Positions 1 through 8,278 of a stretch of 64,000 nt of DNA are shown piece after piece. This DNA comes from Lysinibacillus timonensis. Its GTDB lineage: Bacteria; Bacillota; Bacilli; Bacillales_A; Planococcaceae. The DNA is taken from NCBI RefSeq assembly GCF_900291985.1, contig NZ_LT985980.1, positions 1,248,001-1,312,000 on the forward strand, in the 5' to 3' direction. How positions within the stretch are numbered: the stretch's first letter is position 1; every line of letters starts with the position of its first letter. Under the pieces are notes generated by a model. That model saw nothing but the letters and a program-made list of their open reading frames with translations, did no database searches and had not been told where the DNA came from. The position numbers and the translations under genes were made by a program.

Positions 1-380
1 GTATGGTACTACCACGATTGATATTCCTCCATTAGTTTAATTTATATAATATCAACTTACTAAATTTAACCGTATCGAAATTCTATATTTTATAAAATTA
101 AATGAACAAACATTATTTCTTTAATTGGTTTGAATCTACTTTTGCTTTAAAATAACTCTACAATAATATATACACATACTAGTCGATCATTATCGTGATA
201 AATAAATGAGTAAATAAATTTTGCAATTGATAAGAGTGCCTCTATTATTATTTAGCCTGGATAGGATTTTCTATACCTTTTTTAAGGTAATACTACAGGG
301 ACAAATGTATTCAAAATAATTTAACAGGAGGAAAATACCATTTTTTAATGAATGGATAGTTTACAAAAGTTATAAAAATA
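1..380. other. AT-rich gene-free stretch
   Basis: I see no convincing gene on either strand. An AGGAGG sequence near 326-331 is followed by ATG at 348, but that frame stops after three codons. A short dyad (TACCTT/AAGGTA) lies near 276-292. The stretch probably belongs to the intergenic space beyond the window's left edge. Confidence 0.5.
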
Positions 381-418
381 AAAAGGGCTGTCTAGAAAGT
401 AACTTTCTAAACAGCCCC
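381..418 (-). terminator. Rho-independent terminator of yugI
   Basis: Inverted repeat with arms GGGCTGTCTAGAAAGT and its near-complement ending in ACAGCCC. On the minus strand the stem is followed by TTTTTATTTTT. It lies about 80 bp past the yugI stop codon. Confidence 0.85.
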
Positions 419-495
419 AACTACTTTTCAATTTTAGTATCAAAGGAATTTAACTGCGGAAGAGTCGCTCCTTTGAAATTTTTCGTACACCTTTT

Positions 496-870
496 TTATT
501 GACCCGATTTTTCAATCCAATGTTGTAACTTATCCTTCAACGATTTAAATCCATTTGCGTCATTCTCGTTTACTCGATCTTGTAATGACTTTCTTGGTTG
601 TACTTCTTTCTTTTTTAGCGGAGGTGCTTCTTGTAGTGCGCGGGTGGATAAACTAATTTTTTCGGAAGTATCATCAATTTCAAGAATCCTCACTTGTATC
701 ACGTCACCGATTTTCAAGTATTCTTCAATATCTTTCACGAATCCATATGTGATTTCAGAGATATGAACTAAACCTTGTGTGTCTTCATCCAACGCTACGA
801 AAGCTCCATATGGTTGAATTCCTGTTACCTTTCCCGTTACTACTTCACCTACTTCATATTTTTTTGTCAT
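496..870 (-). CDS. yugI: S1-domain RNA-binding protein (YugI/general stress protein 13 type)
   Basis: A 124-residue protein with a single S1 RNA-binding fold at about residues 5-78 (VGEVVTGKVTGIQPYGAFV, then GLVHISE, then the IGDVIQVRILEID strand), followed by a basic tail rich in Lys and Arg. Single S1-domain proteins of this size are the YugI/GSP13 family of Firmicutes, which associate with ribosomes or RNA in the cytoplasm; the exact role is not settled. The gene stands alone with its own terminator. The family call is firm from the fold and length; the stress link is by analogy with B. subtilis. Confidence 0.88.
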   Translation of the reverse strand: MTKKYEVGEVVTGKVTGIQPYGAFVALDEDTQGLVHISEITYGFVKDIEEYLKIGDVIQVRILEIDDTSEKISLSTRALQEAPPLKKKEVQPRKSLQDRVNENDANGFKSLKDKLQHWIEKSGQ

Positions 871-1138
871 AACGAATTTCCTACTTTCTAATTCTTACGT
901 AAATGTCATGTTAAATTATAACATACAGTAGTGTTCGTTAACAAAAAATCATCACAACTTATAAAATATTCTCACATTTAAACATGCTTATTTTTAGAGA
1001 AACCATTAACCTAAAGTGCCCACTTAACGCCAATAATCATTTTAAAACTTTCATCTTTTAGACAAAATATTCTTAAAATTTAAAACGTAAATTCATTTAT
1101 AATTGTAATTACTAATAGCACGAAGGGATCTGACTATA

Positions 1139-1348
1139 ATGAAACAACTTTTCCATGAGCAATTAAAAATTCTTAGACAAGAACATAACTGGTCTCTTGA
1201 AGAGTTATCCAATAAAACACAAATTAGTATTGATAAACTAACTCAATACGAACAAGGTGCACTTATACCTTCTACACAAACTATTTTAAAATTATCTACT
1301 GTATTAGAAGTTCCTGCTTCGAATCTAATAGATGGACTACAAGCTTAA
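1139..1348 (+). CDS. Small XRE-type helix-turn-helix protein
   Basis: A 69-residue protein that is essentially one HTH_3 (Cro/CI-like) domain: LKILRQEHNWSLEELSNKT, then IDKLTQYEQGALIPS, the recognition-helix turn typical of this fold. There is no effector domain, so it is either a minimal repressor or a partner of another protein. An AAGGGATC ribosome binding site precedes the ATG, and a consensus -10 TATAAT lies at 1098-1103 with no good -35. It is monocistronic and ends at a strong hairpin. It resembles B. subtilis YazB in size. Targets cannot be told from the sequence. Confidence 0.75.
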   Translation: MKQLFHEQLKILRQEHNWSLEELSNKTQISIDKLTQYEQGALIPSTQTILKLSTVLEVPASNLIDGLQA

Positions 1349-1360
1349 CAATACGAACAA

Positions 1361-1398
1361 GGGGGTCTAATTACGTAGAACGTATCAATTAGACCCCC
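1361..1398. terminator. Hairpin between convergent genes
   Basis: A 12-bp perfect stem, GGGGGTCTAATT (1361-1372) with AATTAGACCCCC (1387-1398). It lies between the HTH gene and the convergent yugE. The T-tracts are weak on both sides, so it may act as a bidirectional stop or as a 3'-end stabiliser. Confidence 0.65.
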
Positions 1399-1410
1399 TA
1401 ATATTTATAA

Positions 1411-1671
1411 CTATAAAATACACTTTGCTTCAAACTTAACGGCAATTAACTTATAGGAAATTGATACACAATGTTCAAAGGGTATCCATTCTTCAAATGA
1501 ATGCTCATAAACCGTTTGAATGACTTTCGCGAGTGTACTTGGATCATCAATACCTTGCAGCGCAGCGACTACATCTGAAGTCTCTGTATCGTAATGATCT
1601 TCACCTATATTAAATGGGTCCCATTCTCGTAATAGCTGCAAAGCTTTTTGATTCATCATTATATTATCCAC
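1411..1671 (-). CDS. yugE: DUF1871 family protein (YugE-like)
   Basis: A small acidic protein of the DUF1871/YugE family, recognised by LLREWDPFNIGEDHYDTET and the conserved LAKVIQTVYEHSFEEWIPFEHC. The longest frame begins at ATG 1701, but a TATGAT -10-like sequence sits right there. The best ribosome binding site, AAGGTG, points to GTG at 1671, and ATG codons at 1659 and 1656 are further options. The protein is therefore about 86 residues, the usual family size. Function is unknown. It neighbours yugI and patB, as in B. subtilis, which supports identity but not a role. Confidence 0.72.
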   Translation of the reverse strand: MDNIMMNQKALQLLREWDPFNIGEDHYDTETSDVVAALQGIDDPSTLAKVIQTVYEHSFEEWIPFEHCVSISYKLIAVKFEAKCIL

Positions 1672-1742
1672 TTTTTTCACCTTATTACTCTCTAGTTTCA
1701 TTCGTATGTTATCATAGATTTAAAAAATATTAAATGAAATGA

Positions 1743-2936
1743 GTGATCGTTTTGACATTTAACTTTGATGAATTATTAAACAGAAAAAATACGAACTCTT
1801 TAAAATGGGATCAATTTAAAGAGCGTATAAAAATTCAATATAACGTTCATGAATCCAATGATATTCTACCAATGTGGGTTGCCGATATGGACTTTGCAAT
1901 TCCTGAAGTGATTACAAATGCAATAAAAGAGCGCCTAGACCACCCAATATTTGGTTACTCATATGTTAGTGATGAATGTAAATCAGCTATCCAAAGTTGG
2001 TTTGCAAAACGACATAATTGGGAAATTGAACCGCAAACAATATTATTCCAACAAGGTGTAGTTCCTGCGATTGCGACAATAATTGAAACCTTTACTGAAC
2101 CGGGTGATAAAATCTGTATTTCTACACCTGTATACCCAGCATTCTTCAGTATTCCAAGAGCACAGAAACGGGAAGTTATTACTTGTGATTTAGTTTTAAA
2201 AGATCAAGCATATCAATATGATTTTACTGCATTAGAAGACGCATTTAAATCAGGTGTTAAAATATATGTACTGTGCAACCCTCATAATCCTGGTGGAACT
2301 GTTTGGTCCAAAGATGATTTAGAAAAGATTGTACAACTATGTATTCAATATAATGTTTTGTTAATTTCAGACGAAATTCACGCAGATATTGTCTTTGATG
2401 GCTATAAACATATTCCTACTTTGACTGTAAAAGATGCAGAGAAAGCAAAAATTGTAGCATGTATTGCTCCAACAAAAACTTTTAATATAGCAGGTATTCA
2501 TGCTGCTATGATGGTCGTGCCAAACAATGAATTAAGAGCTAATTTATCTCAAAATCTACAAGCACACGGTCTTGGTGAATTAAACCTATTAGCATCTGCA
2601 GCTGTACAAGCGGCATATGCTAAAGGTGAAGCTTGGCTCGATCACATGATTCAATATATTGCTAAAAATATGGATTATGTTGTTGAACAATTAAATCAAT
2701 TAGAAGGCATTACTGTTACAAAACCAAATGCTACTTATTTAATGTGGATTGACTATCGACAAACAGGCTTATCTGAAAGTGAAATGATGCACCGTTTACT
2801 AGAAAAAGGAAAGCTTGCACTAGAACCTGGTACTAAATACGAAGAAGCTGGAAGAGGTTTTTTAAGAATCAACGTGGCATGTCCATTTGAAACAGTTAAG
2901 GATGGCGTAGAAAGATTTAAAAAAGCGTTATCTTAA
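1743..2936 (+). CDS. patB: PatB/MalY family aminotransferase, likely cystathionine beta-lyase
   Basis: A class I/II PLP enzyme of about 397 residues. The PLP lysine is K245 in APTKTFNIAG; the cofactor-binding residues N182 (CNPHNPGG) and D210 (SDEIHAD) are present, as is the MWVADMDF signature of the MalY/PatB branch. B. subtilis PatB is a C-S lyase acting on cystathionine, with aminotransferase activity, in sulfur amino-acid metabolism in the cytosol. The start is uncertain: the frame opens at GTG 1743, but TTG 1752 (MTFNFDELL) sits better behind GAGTGA and matches the B. subtilis N terminus. The gene is single and ends at a strong terminator. Confidence 0.85.
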   Translation: MIVLTFNFDELLNRKNTNSLKWDQFKERIKIQYNVHESNDILPMWVADMDFAIPEVITNAIKERLDHPIFGYSYVSDECKSAIQSWFAKRHNWEIEPQTILFQQGVVPAIATIIETFTEPGDKICISTPVYPAFFSIPRAQKREVITCDLVLKDQAYQYDFTALEDAFKSGVKIYVLCNPHNPGGTVWSKDDLEKIVQLCIQYNVLLISDEIHADIVFDGYKHIPTLTVKDAEKAKIVACIAPTKTFNIAGIHAAMMVVPNNELRANLSQNLQAHGLGELNLLASAAVQAAYAKGEAWLDHMIQYIAKNMDYVVEQLNQLEGITVTKPNATYLMWIDYRQTGLSESEMMHRLLEKGKLALEPGTKYEEAGRGFLRINVACPFETVKDGVERFKKALS

Positions 2937-2947
2937 AATAGCGACTA

Positions 2948-2977
2948 AACAAGACGTATATCACGTCTTGTTTTTTT
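2948..2977 (+). terminator. Rho-independent terminator of patB
   Basis: Stem ACAAGACGT/ACGTCTTGT with a five-base loop, followed directly by seven Ts, starting 12 bp after the patB stop. Confidence 0.92.
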
Positions 2978-3138
2978 ATTTTCACTGATTCTCTATTTTT
3001 TATGAATATACTCTTTTATTAATATCTCTATTTAATTATAATTACGATAATTAAAATCTTTTTTTATATTATTTTGATTATTATTGCAAAGCTATTTTAA
3101 ATGAGGTGTATCGTGTTGTAAGATTACAACAATAAAAT

Positions 3139-4704
3139 ATGGAAAAAAAATCTTTGAAATTCAAAATGTTTGTTTTTTCTTTCGTCATTGTATTTTTCTC
3201 CATCCTAACTAGTGGTGCAATGATGATCCATAACATAGCGGGCGCATTTGAAAAAGAATTTGGTAATAGAGCAATTGCTATTGCAAGAACCGTAGCGCAA
3301 ATGACAGATATTCAAGATACAGTGGGTACTAGAGAAGGCTTTCAAATCATACAACCAATAGCAGAACGAATACGTCTTGCTACGGATGTTGACTATATTG
3401 TTGTATTTGATATGAATGGTGTAAGGTACTCACATCCGTCAGAAAGTAAAATTGGAACCGTTTTCGAAAGTGCAGAAAATAGCGAGGCCCTATCTCAACA
3501 TGAGTACATATCAAAGGCGGTTGGTGTTCAAGGTTATTCAATCCGTGCATTTGTACCAATTATGAATAGCACTGCAACTAAACAAGTTGGCGTTATTAAT
3601 GTTGGGATCCTTTCTCCTAAATGGTATCACTTATTAATTCAATATCAAACAGACATATTAATTTCCTTATGTTGGGGCTTATTTATTGGTTTAATCGGTT
3701 CTGTTTTTATTGCTAATCACTTAAAAAAACAAACGTTAAATCTTGAACCATACCAAATAGCTCGAATCGTTCAAGAACGATCCGCTATGATGCAGGCAAT
3801 GGATGTTGGTATACTCGCAACAGATAGCGATGGAAAAATCACTTTTATTAATCGATTAGCTCGTCAGTATACTCATTTTTTCAAAAAGAATGGAAGTTTA
3901 CAGGACTTATTTAAAAATACTTGGCTTGCAGAGGAGAAAATTGTAAAACTAGAAAGTTATCGCCCTCTACTCCTTTTCGAACAAATGTATTTAGTTCGTA
4001 CGTTCCCAATACGTATACAAGAGAAAAATGCTGGATATTTAATAATGATTACCGATAGACAAGAAGCGCACACATTAGCTGAAGAGTTAACAGGTATTAA
4101 GGCCCTTGTAGATTCTCTAAGAGCTCAACACCATGAATATTTAAATAGACTGCATAGTATTTCTGGTCTTATCCAACTTGAACGCTATGAAGATGCACTT
4201 AGTTTAATTATTGATGAAATAACAGATGAAGAAGAAATTATACAAAAGCTACGAGATAAGATCTCTGACTATTCTATTCAAGGATTACTCCTTGGTAAAC
4301 ATTCACGAGCAAAAGAATTAGGAGTTGACCTCACGTTAGATGAAGATTCCTATTTGTTAGATTTTATGACAGGATTCTCAAGTAGTGACTTAGTTACGGT
4401 AATCGGAAATTTAATTGATAATGCCATGGAAGCATGTTTAACAAAAGAAATAAAAGACGTTAACATATTAATCCAAGGGGACAAACATCATCTTTTTATC
4501 GAAGTTCAGGATAGTGGAATAGGAATTGTTGGTGCGCCGGAGAGAATCTTCGAATACGGTTTTAGTACAAAACAACTCGATGGCCATGGAATTGGTTTAG
4601 CACTAGTAAAACAAATTATTGAATCAAACAAAGGTACTATTAAAGTAACATCTGAAGTAAATATCGGTACAACTATTATTGTAGAAGCTGGGGTGATAGG
4701 ATGA
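3139..4704 (+). CDS. dctS: C4-dicarboxylate sensor histidine kinase, DctS/CitA-DcuS family
   Basis: 521 residues. Transmembrane helices at about 10-32 and 173-195 bracket an extracytoplasmic Cache/PAS sensor; a cytoplasmic PAS follows at about 215-310. The SpoOB-type phosphoacceptor helix RAQHHEYLNRLH has its histidine at about 332, and the HATPase domain shows GNLIDNAM (N424/N428), DSGIGI and GHGIGLALV. This layout is that of DctS/DcuS/CitA kinases that sense C4-dicarboxylates or citrate. The stop overlaps the start of dctR by four bases (ATGA), so the pair is translationally coupled. No ribosome binding site lies next to ATG 3139; GAGGTG is 30 nt upstream. The ligand is inferred. Confidence 0.88.
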   Translation: MEKKSLKFKMFVFSFVIVFFSILTSGAMMIHNIAGAFEKEFGNRAIAIARTVAQMTDIQDTVGTREGFQIIQPIAERIRLATDVDYIVVFDMNGVRYSHPSESKIGTVFESAENSEALSQHEYISKAVGVQGYSIRAFVPIMNSTATKQVGVINVGILSPKWYHLLIQYQTDILISLCWGLFIGLIGSVFIANHLKKQTLNLEPYQIARIVQERSAMMQAMDVGILATDSDGKITFINRLARQYTHFFKKNGSLQDLFKNTWLAEEKIVKLESYRPLLLFEQMYLVRTFPIRIQEKNAGYLIMITDRQEAHTLAEELTGIKALVDSLRAQHHEYLNRLHSISGLIQLERYEDALSLIIDEITDEEEIIQKLRDKISDYSIQGLLLGKHSRAKELGVDLTLDEDSYLLDFMTGFSSSDLVTVIGNLIDNAMEACLTKEIKDVNILIQGDKHHLFIEVQDSGIGIVGAPERIFEYGFSTKQLDGHGIGLALVKQIIESNKGTIKVTSEVNIGTTIIVEAGVIG

Positions 4705-5369
4705 CAAACTTAACTGTATTTATTGTAGAAGATGATCCGATGGTTTTAGAAGTAAACAAAAATTTTTTAGAAAAAATGACAGGGTTTACACTTATCGGTG
4801 AAGCACAAACTTTTGATGAAGCAGTTAAACAAATTACAAAAAAGAAACCTAATTTAGTTTTGTTAGATATGTATTTACCAGATAAGCCTGGGCTTGAATT
4901 ATTACAGAAACTAAGATATGAACAAATTCCATGCGACATCATTATGATTACAGCCGCAAGGGATGCCAAGACGGTACAAGATGTTATTCGTATGGGGGCA
5001 TTTGATTATTTAATTAAACCGTTTCGATTTGAAAGATTCCAAAAAGCATTACATAATTACCAAATGACAATGAAAAAAATAAGCACAACGAATAATTTAA
5101 AACAAGAAGACTTAGATGAATGGCTAGGTCATAATCAAGATGAAATGACGCTTCCAAAAGGGTTAAATGATATAACAATGAAACAAATCATAGATGGTTT
5201 AACGATCAATAACGGCCCTATCACTTCTGAACGATTGGCTCAAAATGTAGGAATGGCCAGAGTAACTGTTCGAAAGTATTTAGATTTTTTAGCTAATAAG
5301 GGGAAAGTTCATATTGATCTAAAATATGGTACAGTTGGCCGCCCTACGAAATATTATTCTATTAAATAA
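4701..5369 (+). CDS. dctR: Response regulator, DctR/CitT/MalR family
   Basis: 222 residues. The receiver domain spans about 1-120, with acidic pocket residues at 10-12, phospho-acceptor D56 (LLDMYLPD), the conserved Thr in MITAA and Lys in LIKPF. The C-terminal winged helix (about 150-222, with TSERLAQNVGMARVTVRKYL) matches the CitB-type HTH of this family, ending in GRPTKYY. It should bind DNA once phosphorylated by the adjacent DctS and switch on the downstream transport genes. It overlaps dctS by four bases and is followed by a strong terminator, so the two-component pair forms its own transcript. Confidence 0.9.
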   Translation: MTNLTVFIVEDDPMVLEVNKNFLEKMTGFTLIGEAQTFDEAVKQITKKKPNLVLLDMYLPDKPGLELLQKLRYEQIPCDIIMITAARDAKTVQDVIRMGAFDYLIKPFRFERFQKALHNYQMTMKKISTTNNLKQEDLDEWLGHNQDEMTLPKGLNDITMKQIIDGLTINNGPITSERLAQNVGMARVTVRKYLDFLANKGKVHIDLKYGTVGRPTKYYSIK

Positions 5370-5373
5370 TGTT

Positions 5374-5415
5374 ATAAAGCCTATAAACACTATGTTTATA
5401 GGCTTTATATTTTGT
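5374..5415 (+). terminator. Terminator after dctSR
   Basis: A perfect 16-bp stem (5374-5389 with 5393-5408) around a three-base CTA loop, followed by a T-rich tail. It starts four bases after the dctR stop. Confidence 0.88.
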
Positions 5416-5460
5416 TTTATAACAGTAACGATTCATTTTATATTGTTATATACCACAAAG

Positions 5461-5508
5461 AACAAAATGTCCAATAACTTCATAATATTGTTCATTTTGT
5501 TTTTTTTA
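5461..5508 (+). terminator. Second hairpin with T8 upstream of dctB
   Basis: Arms AACAAAATG and CATTTTGTT with an inner CAATA/TATTG stem, followed by eight Ts. It lies about 50 bp before the dctB start, after the dctSR terminator, so it may be a backup terminator or a leader attenuator for the transport genes. Confidence 0.65.
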
Positions 5509-5554
5509 TTAAGATGAAATTAATCGCATTATCGATTGTGAGGAGCGGATTTTT

Positions 5555-6616
5555 TTGAAGCGAGTTTTCGGAATTATCATATTTTGTCTTATTTGCATTA
5601 TTCCATTTATCATACTCGTTTCATGGCAAGTACAAGATTATCCAATTGACTATGAACAGTTAAGTGAAGATGAACGACTTGTCATACGTTTTTCACATGT
5701 AGTTGGGGAAGATACGCCAAAAGGGATGGCTGCACGTAAATTTGCTGAACTCATTAAAGAGCGAAGCAATGGGTATATAGAGGTTCAGGTCTTTTCTAAT
5801 GGGACTCTCTATAAAGATGGCGAAGAATTGAATGCGCTTTCTCGTGGAGATATCCAACTAATTGCTCCTGCAATTTCAAAACTAACAAAATACGTTCCTG
5901 AAATTTCGGTTTTCGACTTACCATATGCTTTCAATACATTAGATGAAGTACATGAATTTGCACAAAGTGAGAAGGGTCAAGAATTAACCGGGAAACTTAA
6001 AGAACATAATCTTTATGCTGTTGGTCTTTGGGATAGTGGATTCAAACAAATTAGTAATCGGATCCAACCAATCGAACATTACAATGACTTAAAAAATTTA
6101 AGAATGCGAATTATGCCGAGTGATATTTTAGTACAACAGTTCTCAAATGTAGGCGCTTATCCTAAAGAGTATGATTTTAATGCCGTATATCAAGAGCTTC
6201 AAAAAGGTTCAGTTGATGGACAAGAAAACACATTAACGAACATTACAAGTAAAAACATCTATGCTCTTCAAGATTATTTAACTATTAGTAATCATGGTTA
6301 TTTAGGATACTATGTTCTATTCAATTTAGATTTCTGGAATAGTTTAGAAGAGGATGTACAAGAGCTGATCACTGAAACACTACTTGAAGTTCAACAGTGG
6401 GAATGGGAATTAACAGAAATGTTAAATGAGCAAACATTGCAAAATATCGAGAACTGTCAGTGTATTGAACTTCACTATTTAAATGATGATGATGTAAAAG
6501 AATGGGAAGACAAATTCAAACCAGTCTATGACTATTATATTGATAAATACGGTGACGAATATATTAAAGCGCTTCCAAAGTTCACATCTAAATCTAGTAT
6601 TACTCCATTTGGTTAA
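5555..6616 (+). CDS. dctB: DctB-like membrane-anchored TRAP-type binding protein
   Basis: 353 residues of the DctP (TRAP solute-binding) fold: IRFSHVVGEDTPKGMAARKF at the N-terminal lobe, then GFKQISNR, the LRMRIMPSDI substrate-Arg region and SVDGQENT. An N-terminal hydrophobic helix (about 4-23) has no lipobox cysteine, so it is probably tethered by an uncleaved anchor. TTG 5555 is chosen because AGGAG lies nine bases before it. In B. subtilis the related DctB works with DctS as a ligand sensor rather than only in uptake, and the same pairing is inferred here. A second, lipoprotein-type DctP follows directly. Confidence 0.8.
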   Translation: MKRVFGIIIFCLICIIPFIILVSWQVQDYPIDYEQLSEDERLVIRFSHVVGEDTPKGMAARKFAELIKERSNGYIEVQVFSNGTLYKDGEELNALSRGDIQLIAPAISKLTKYVPEISVFDLPYAFNTLDEVHEFAQSEKGQELTGKLKEHNLYAVGLWDSGFKQISNRIQPIEHYNDLKNLRMRIMPSDILVQQFSNVGAYPKEYDFNAVYQELQKGSVDGQENTLTNITSKNIYALQDYLTISNHGYLGYYVLFNLDFWNSLEEDVQELITETLLEVQQWEWELTEMLNEQTLQNIENCQCIELHYLNDDDVKEWEDKFKPVYDYYIDKYGDEYIKALPKFTSKSSITPFG

Positions 6617-6637
6617 AAAGAGACTTTTCTCTTTTAA
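6612..6637 (+). other. Hairpin between dctB and dctP
   Basis: Arms GTTAAAAAGAGA and TCTCTTTTAAC (one bulged A) around CTTT, overlapping the dctB stop. A U-rich segment follows some 17 bases later, so it is either a weak terminator or a processing or stability element before dctP. Confidence 0.5.
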
Positions 6638-6675
6638 CAATATATTAATTATTTTTTTAAGGGGGACAAAACAAA

Positions 6676-7713
6676 ATGAAAAAATGGCTATTGCTAACAA
6701 TTATTAGTGCAATCGCATTAGTATTGGCTGCTTGTGGTGGCGGTGGTAGTAATGAAGCTAAATCTAGCGAAGACTACACAAAAGAAAATCCATTAGTAAT
6801 CAAATTCTCACACGTTACAGCTATTGATAGTGTTAAAGGTAAATCTGCAGATTATTTCAAGCAGTTAGTAGAAGAAAAAACTGAAGGTCGTGTAAAAGTT
6901 GAAGTTTACCCTTCTTCTCAATTATATGGAGACGCTGACGAACTTGACGCTTTAATGTCAGGGAACGTACATATGATCGCTCCTTCTGTTACTAAAATGG
7001 TAAAACTTGACCCACGTTGGCAGTATGTTGATATGCCTTTCTTATTCCAAGATGACGAACATGTACAAGCATTCTTCGATTCAGAAGTTGCTCAAAGCTT
7101 ATTTAACTCTGATGCTTTAGCATCAAACGATATCCTAGGTAAAGCATTCTGGCCAAATGGCTTTAAAAATTTCTCATCTAACAAAAATCCATTAGTAAAA
7201 CCAGAAGATTTTGCTGGACAAAAATTCCGTGCACAAGCTGGTAAAGTGTTAGAAGCACAATTTAAAGCTTTAGATGCTGGTTCTGCAACAATTTCTTTCG
7301 GTGAAACATATGCAGCTTTACAACAAGGGACAGTAGATGGTACAGAAAATCCACATAACAACTTCGATACAATGAAATTCTACGAAGTTCAAAAGTATTA
7401 TTCTACTTCTGCTCATGGTCGTTTAGACTATGCAATCTTTGTTAATAAATCTTTCTGGGAATCAATGCCAGAAGACTTAAGAACATTAGTTGATGACGCT
7501 CTTGCTGAAGCAACTACTTATGCACAGGATTTAGCTGCTGAAGAAAATGCGAAATCATTAGAAAATATTAAAGCATTAGGTACTGTTGAAGTGTATGAAA
7601 TGTCACAAGAAGAACGTGACGTATTAAAAGAAGCAATGCAACCTGTATACGAAGAATTCGCTGAAGTAATTACACCAGAATTACTCGAAGGTATTGAAGC
7701 ATTAAAAAAATAA
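6676..7713 (+). CDS. dctP: TRAP transporter solute-binding lipoprotein DctP
   Basis: 345 residues. A signal peptide with lipobox LVLAACGGG makes this a membrane-anchored lipoprotein on the outer face of the cytoplasmic membrane. The mature part has the DctP fold: IKFSHVTAIDSVKGKSADYF, KFRAQAGKV (the conserved carboxylate-binding Arg) and GTVDGTENPHNN. It captures an organic acid, most likely a C4-dicarboxylate, and hands it to DctQM. AGGGGG lies 12 bases before the ATG. Its gene sits between two hairpins, which fits separate control of its dosage. Substrate is inferred from family and neighbours. Confidence 0.92.
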   Translation: MKKWLLLTIISAIALVLAACGGGGSNEAKSSEDYTKENPLVIKFSHVTAIDSVKGKSADYFKQLVEEKTEGRVKVEVYPSSQLYGDADELDALMSGNVHMIAPSVTKMVKLDPRWQYVDMPFLFQDDEHVQAFFDSEVAQSLFNSDALASNDILGKAFWPNGFKNFSSNKNPLVKPEDFAGQKFRAQAGKVLEAQFKALDAGSATISFGETYAALQQGTVDGTENPHNNFDTMKFYEVQKYYSTSAHGRLDYAIFVNKSFWESMPEDLRTLVDDALAEATTYAQDLAAEENAKSLENIKALGTVEVYEMSQEERDVLKEAMQPVYEEFAEVITPELLEGIEALKK

Positions 7714-7726
7714 TTCTTTAAGCATA

Positions 7727-7755
7727 GAGTGCCACTAGTTGGCACTCCCTTTTTC
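7727..7755 (+). terminator. Hairpin with T5 between dctP and dctQ
   Basis: Perfect 8-bp stem GAGTGCCA/TGGCACTC around CTAGT, then CCTTTTT. It sits inside the transport operon, so it probably stops part of the transcription and gives more dctP than dctQM mRNA. Confidence 0.8.
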
Positions 7756-7780
7756 AAATAACCCTTAAAGGAGTGAAATT

Positions 7781-8278
7781 ATGAAACTATTAATGAAAGC
7801 TTGGACATTCTTCGAAGAACTACTGGCTGGGGTGTTCTTTTCAATTGGTATATTATTAATTTTTTATGGCGTTGTTATGCGTTACATTATGAACGACCCA
7901 CAAGCATGGGTTGAAGAAGTTGCACGATACACAATCATTTGGGGAGTATTCTTAGGTTTTGGTCTTGCTCTTAAACATAATCAACATATTCAAGTAGACA
8001 TTCTATACGATAAATTAAATAACACATGGAAGTTTATTTTGAATCTTTTTGCTACTGGTTTAAGTATTGTATTTTGTCTTATTTATACATATTACGGACT
8101 TGTGCTAGTAGCAAATAGATTTACTTCTGGAATGGTATCACTAGATGTAGGGATTCCTATGTGGATTGTTTATCTAATATTACCAGTTTCAGGAACACTA
8201 TTCTTACTTCGCTTTATCGAAAGATTAGTGAATATTCTGCGTAGAAAGGATGAAGAATATGCTAATCCTCTTAATTAG
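7781..8278 (+). CDS. dctQ: TRAP transporter small permease DctQ
   Basis: 165 residues with four predicted membrane helices. The family hallmark lies at about residues 30-60: YIMNDPQAWVEEVARY, then WGVFLGFGLALKHNQHIQVD. DctQ is the small subunit that pairs with the large DctM subunit to form the Na+-driven TRAP permease. AAAGGAG precedes the ATG by eight bases. Its 3' end overlaps dctM, which indicates tight coupling of the two permease subunits. Confidence 0.92.
   Translation: MKLLMKAWTFFEELLAGVFFSIGILLIFYGVVMRYIMNDPQAWVEEVARYTIIWGVFLGFGLALKHNQHIQVDILYDKLNNTWKFILNLFATGLSIVFCLIYTYYGLVLVANRFTSGMVSLDVGIPMWIVYLILPVSGTLFLLRFIERLVNILRRKDEEYANPLN

Noticed and set aside
323-359. AGGAGG followed by an ATG
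   Set aside because: The frame has only three codons and the spacing is too long, so it is not a gene.
5326-5517. 63-residue open frame after dctR
   Set aside because: It lies across the dctR end and both terminator hairpins, has no ribosome binding site, and its hydrophobic look comes from T-rich terminator sequence.
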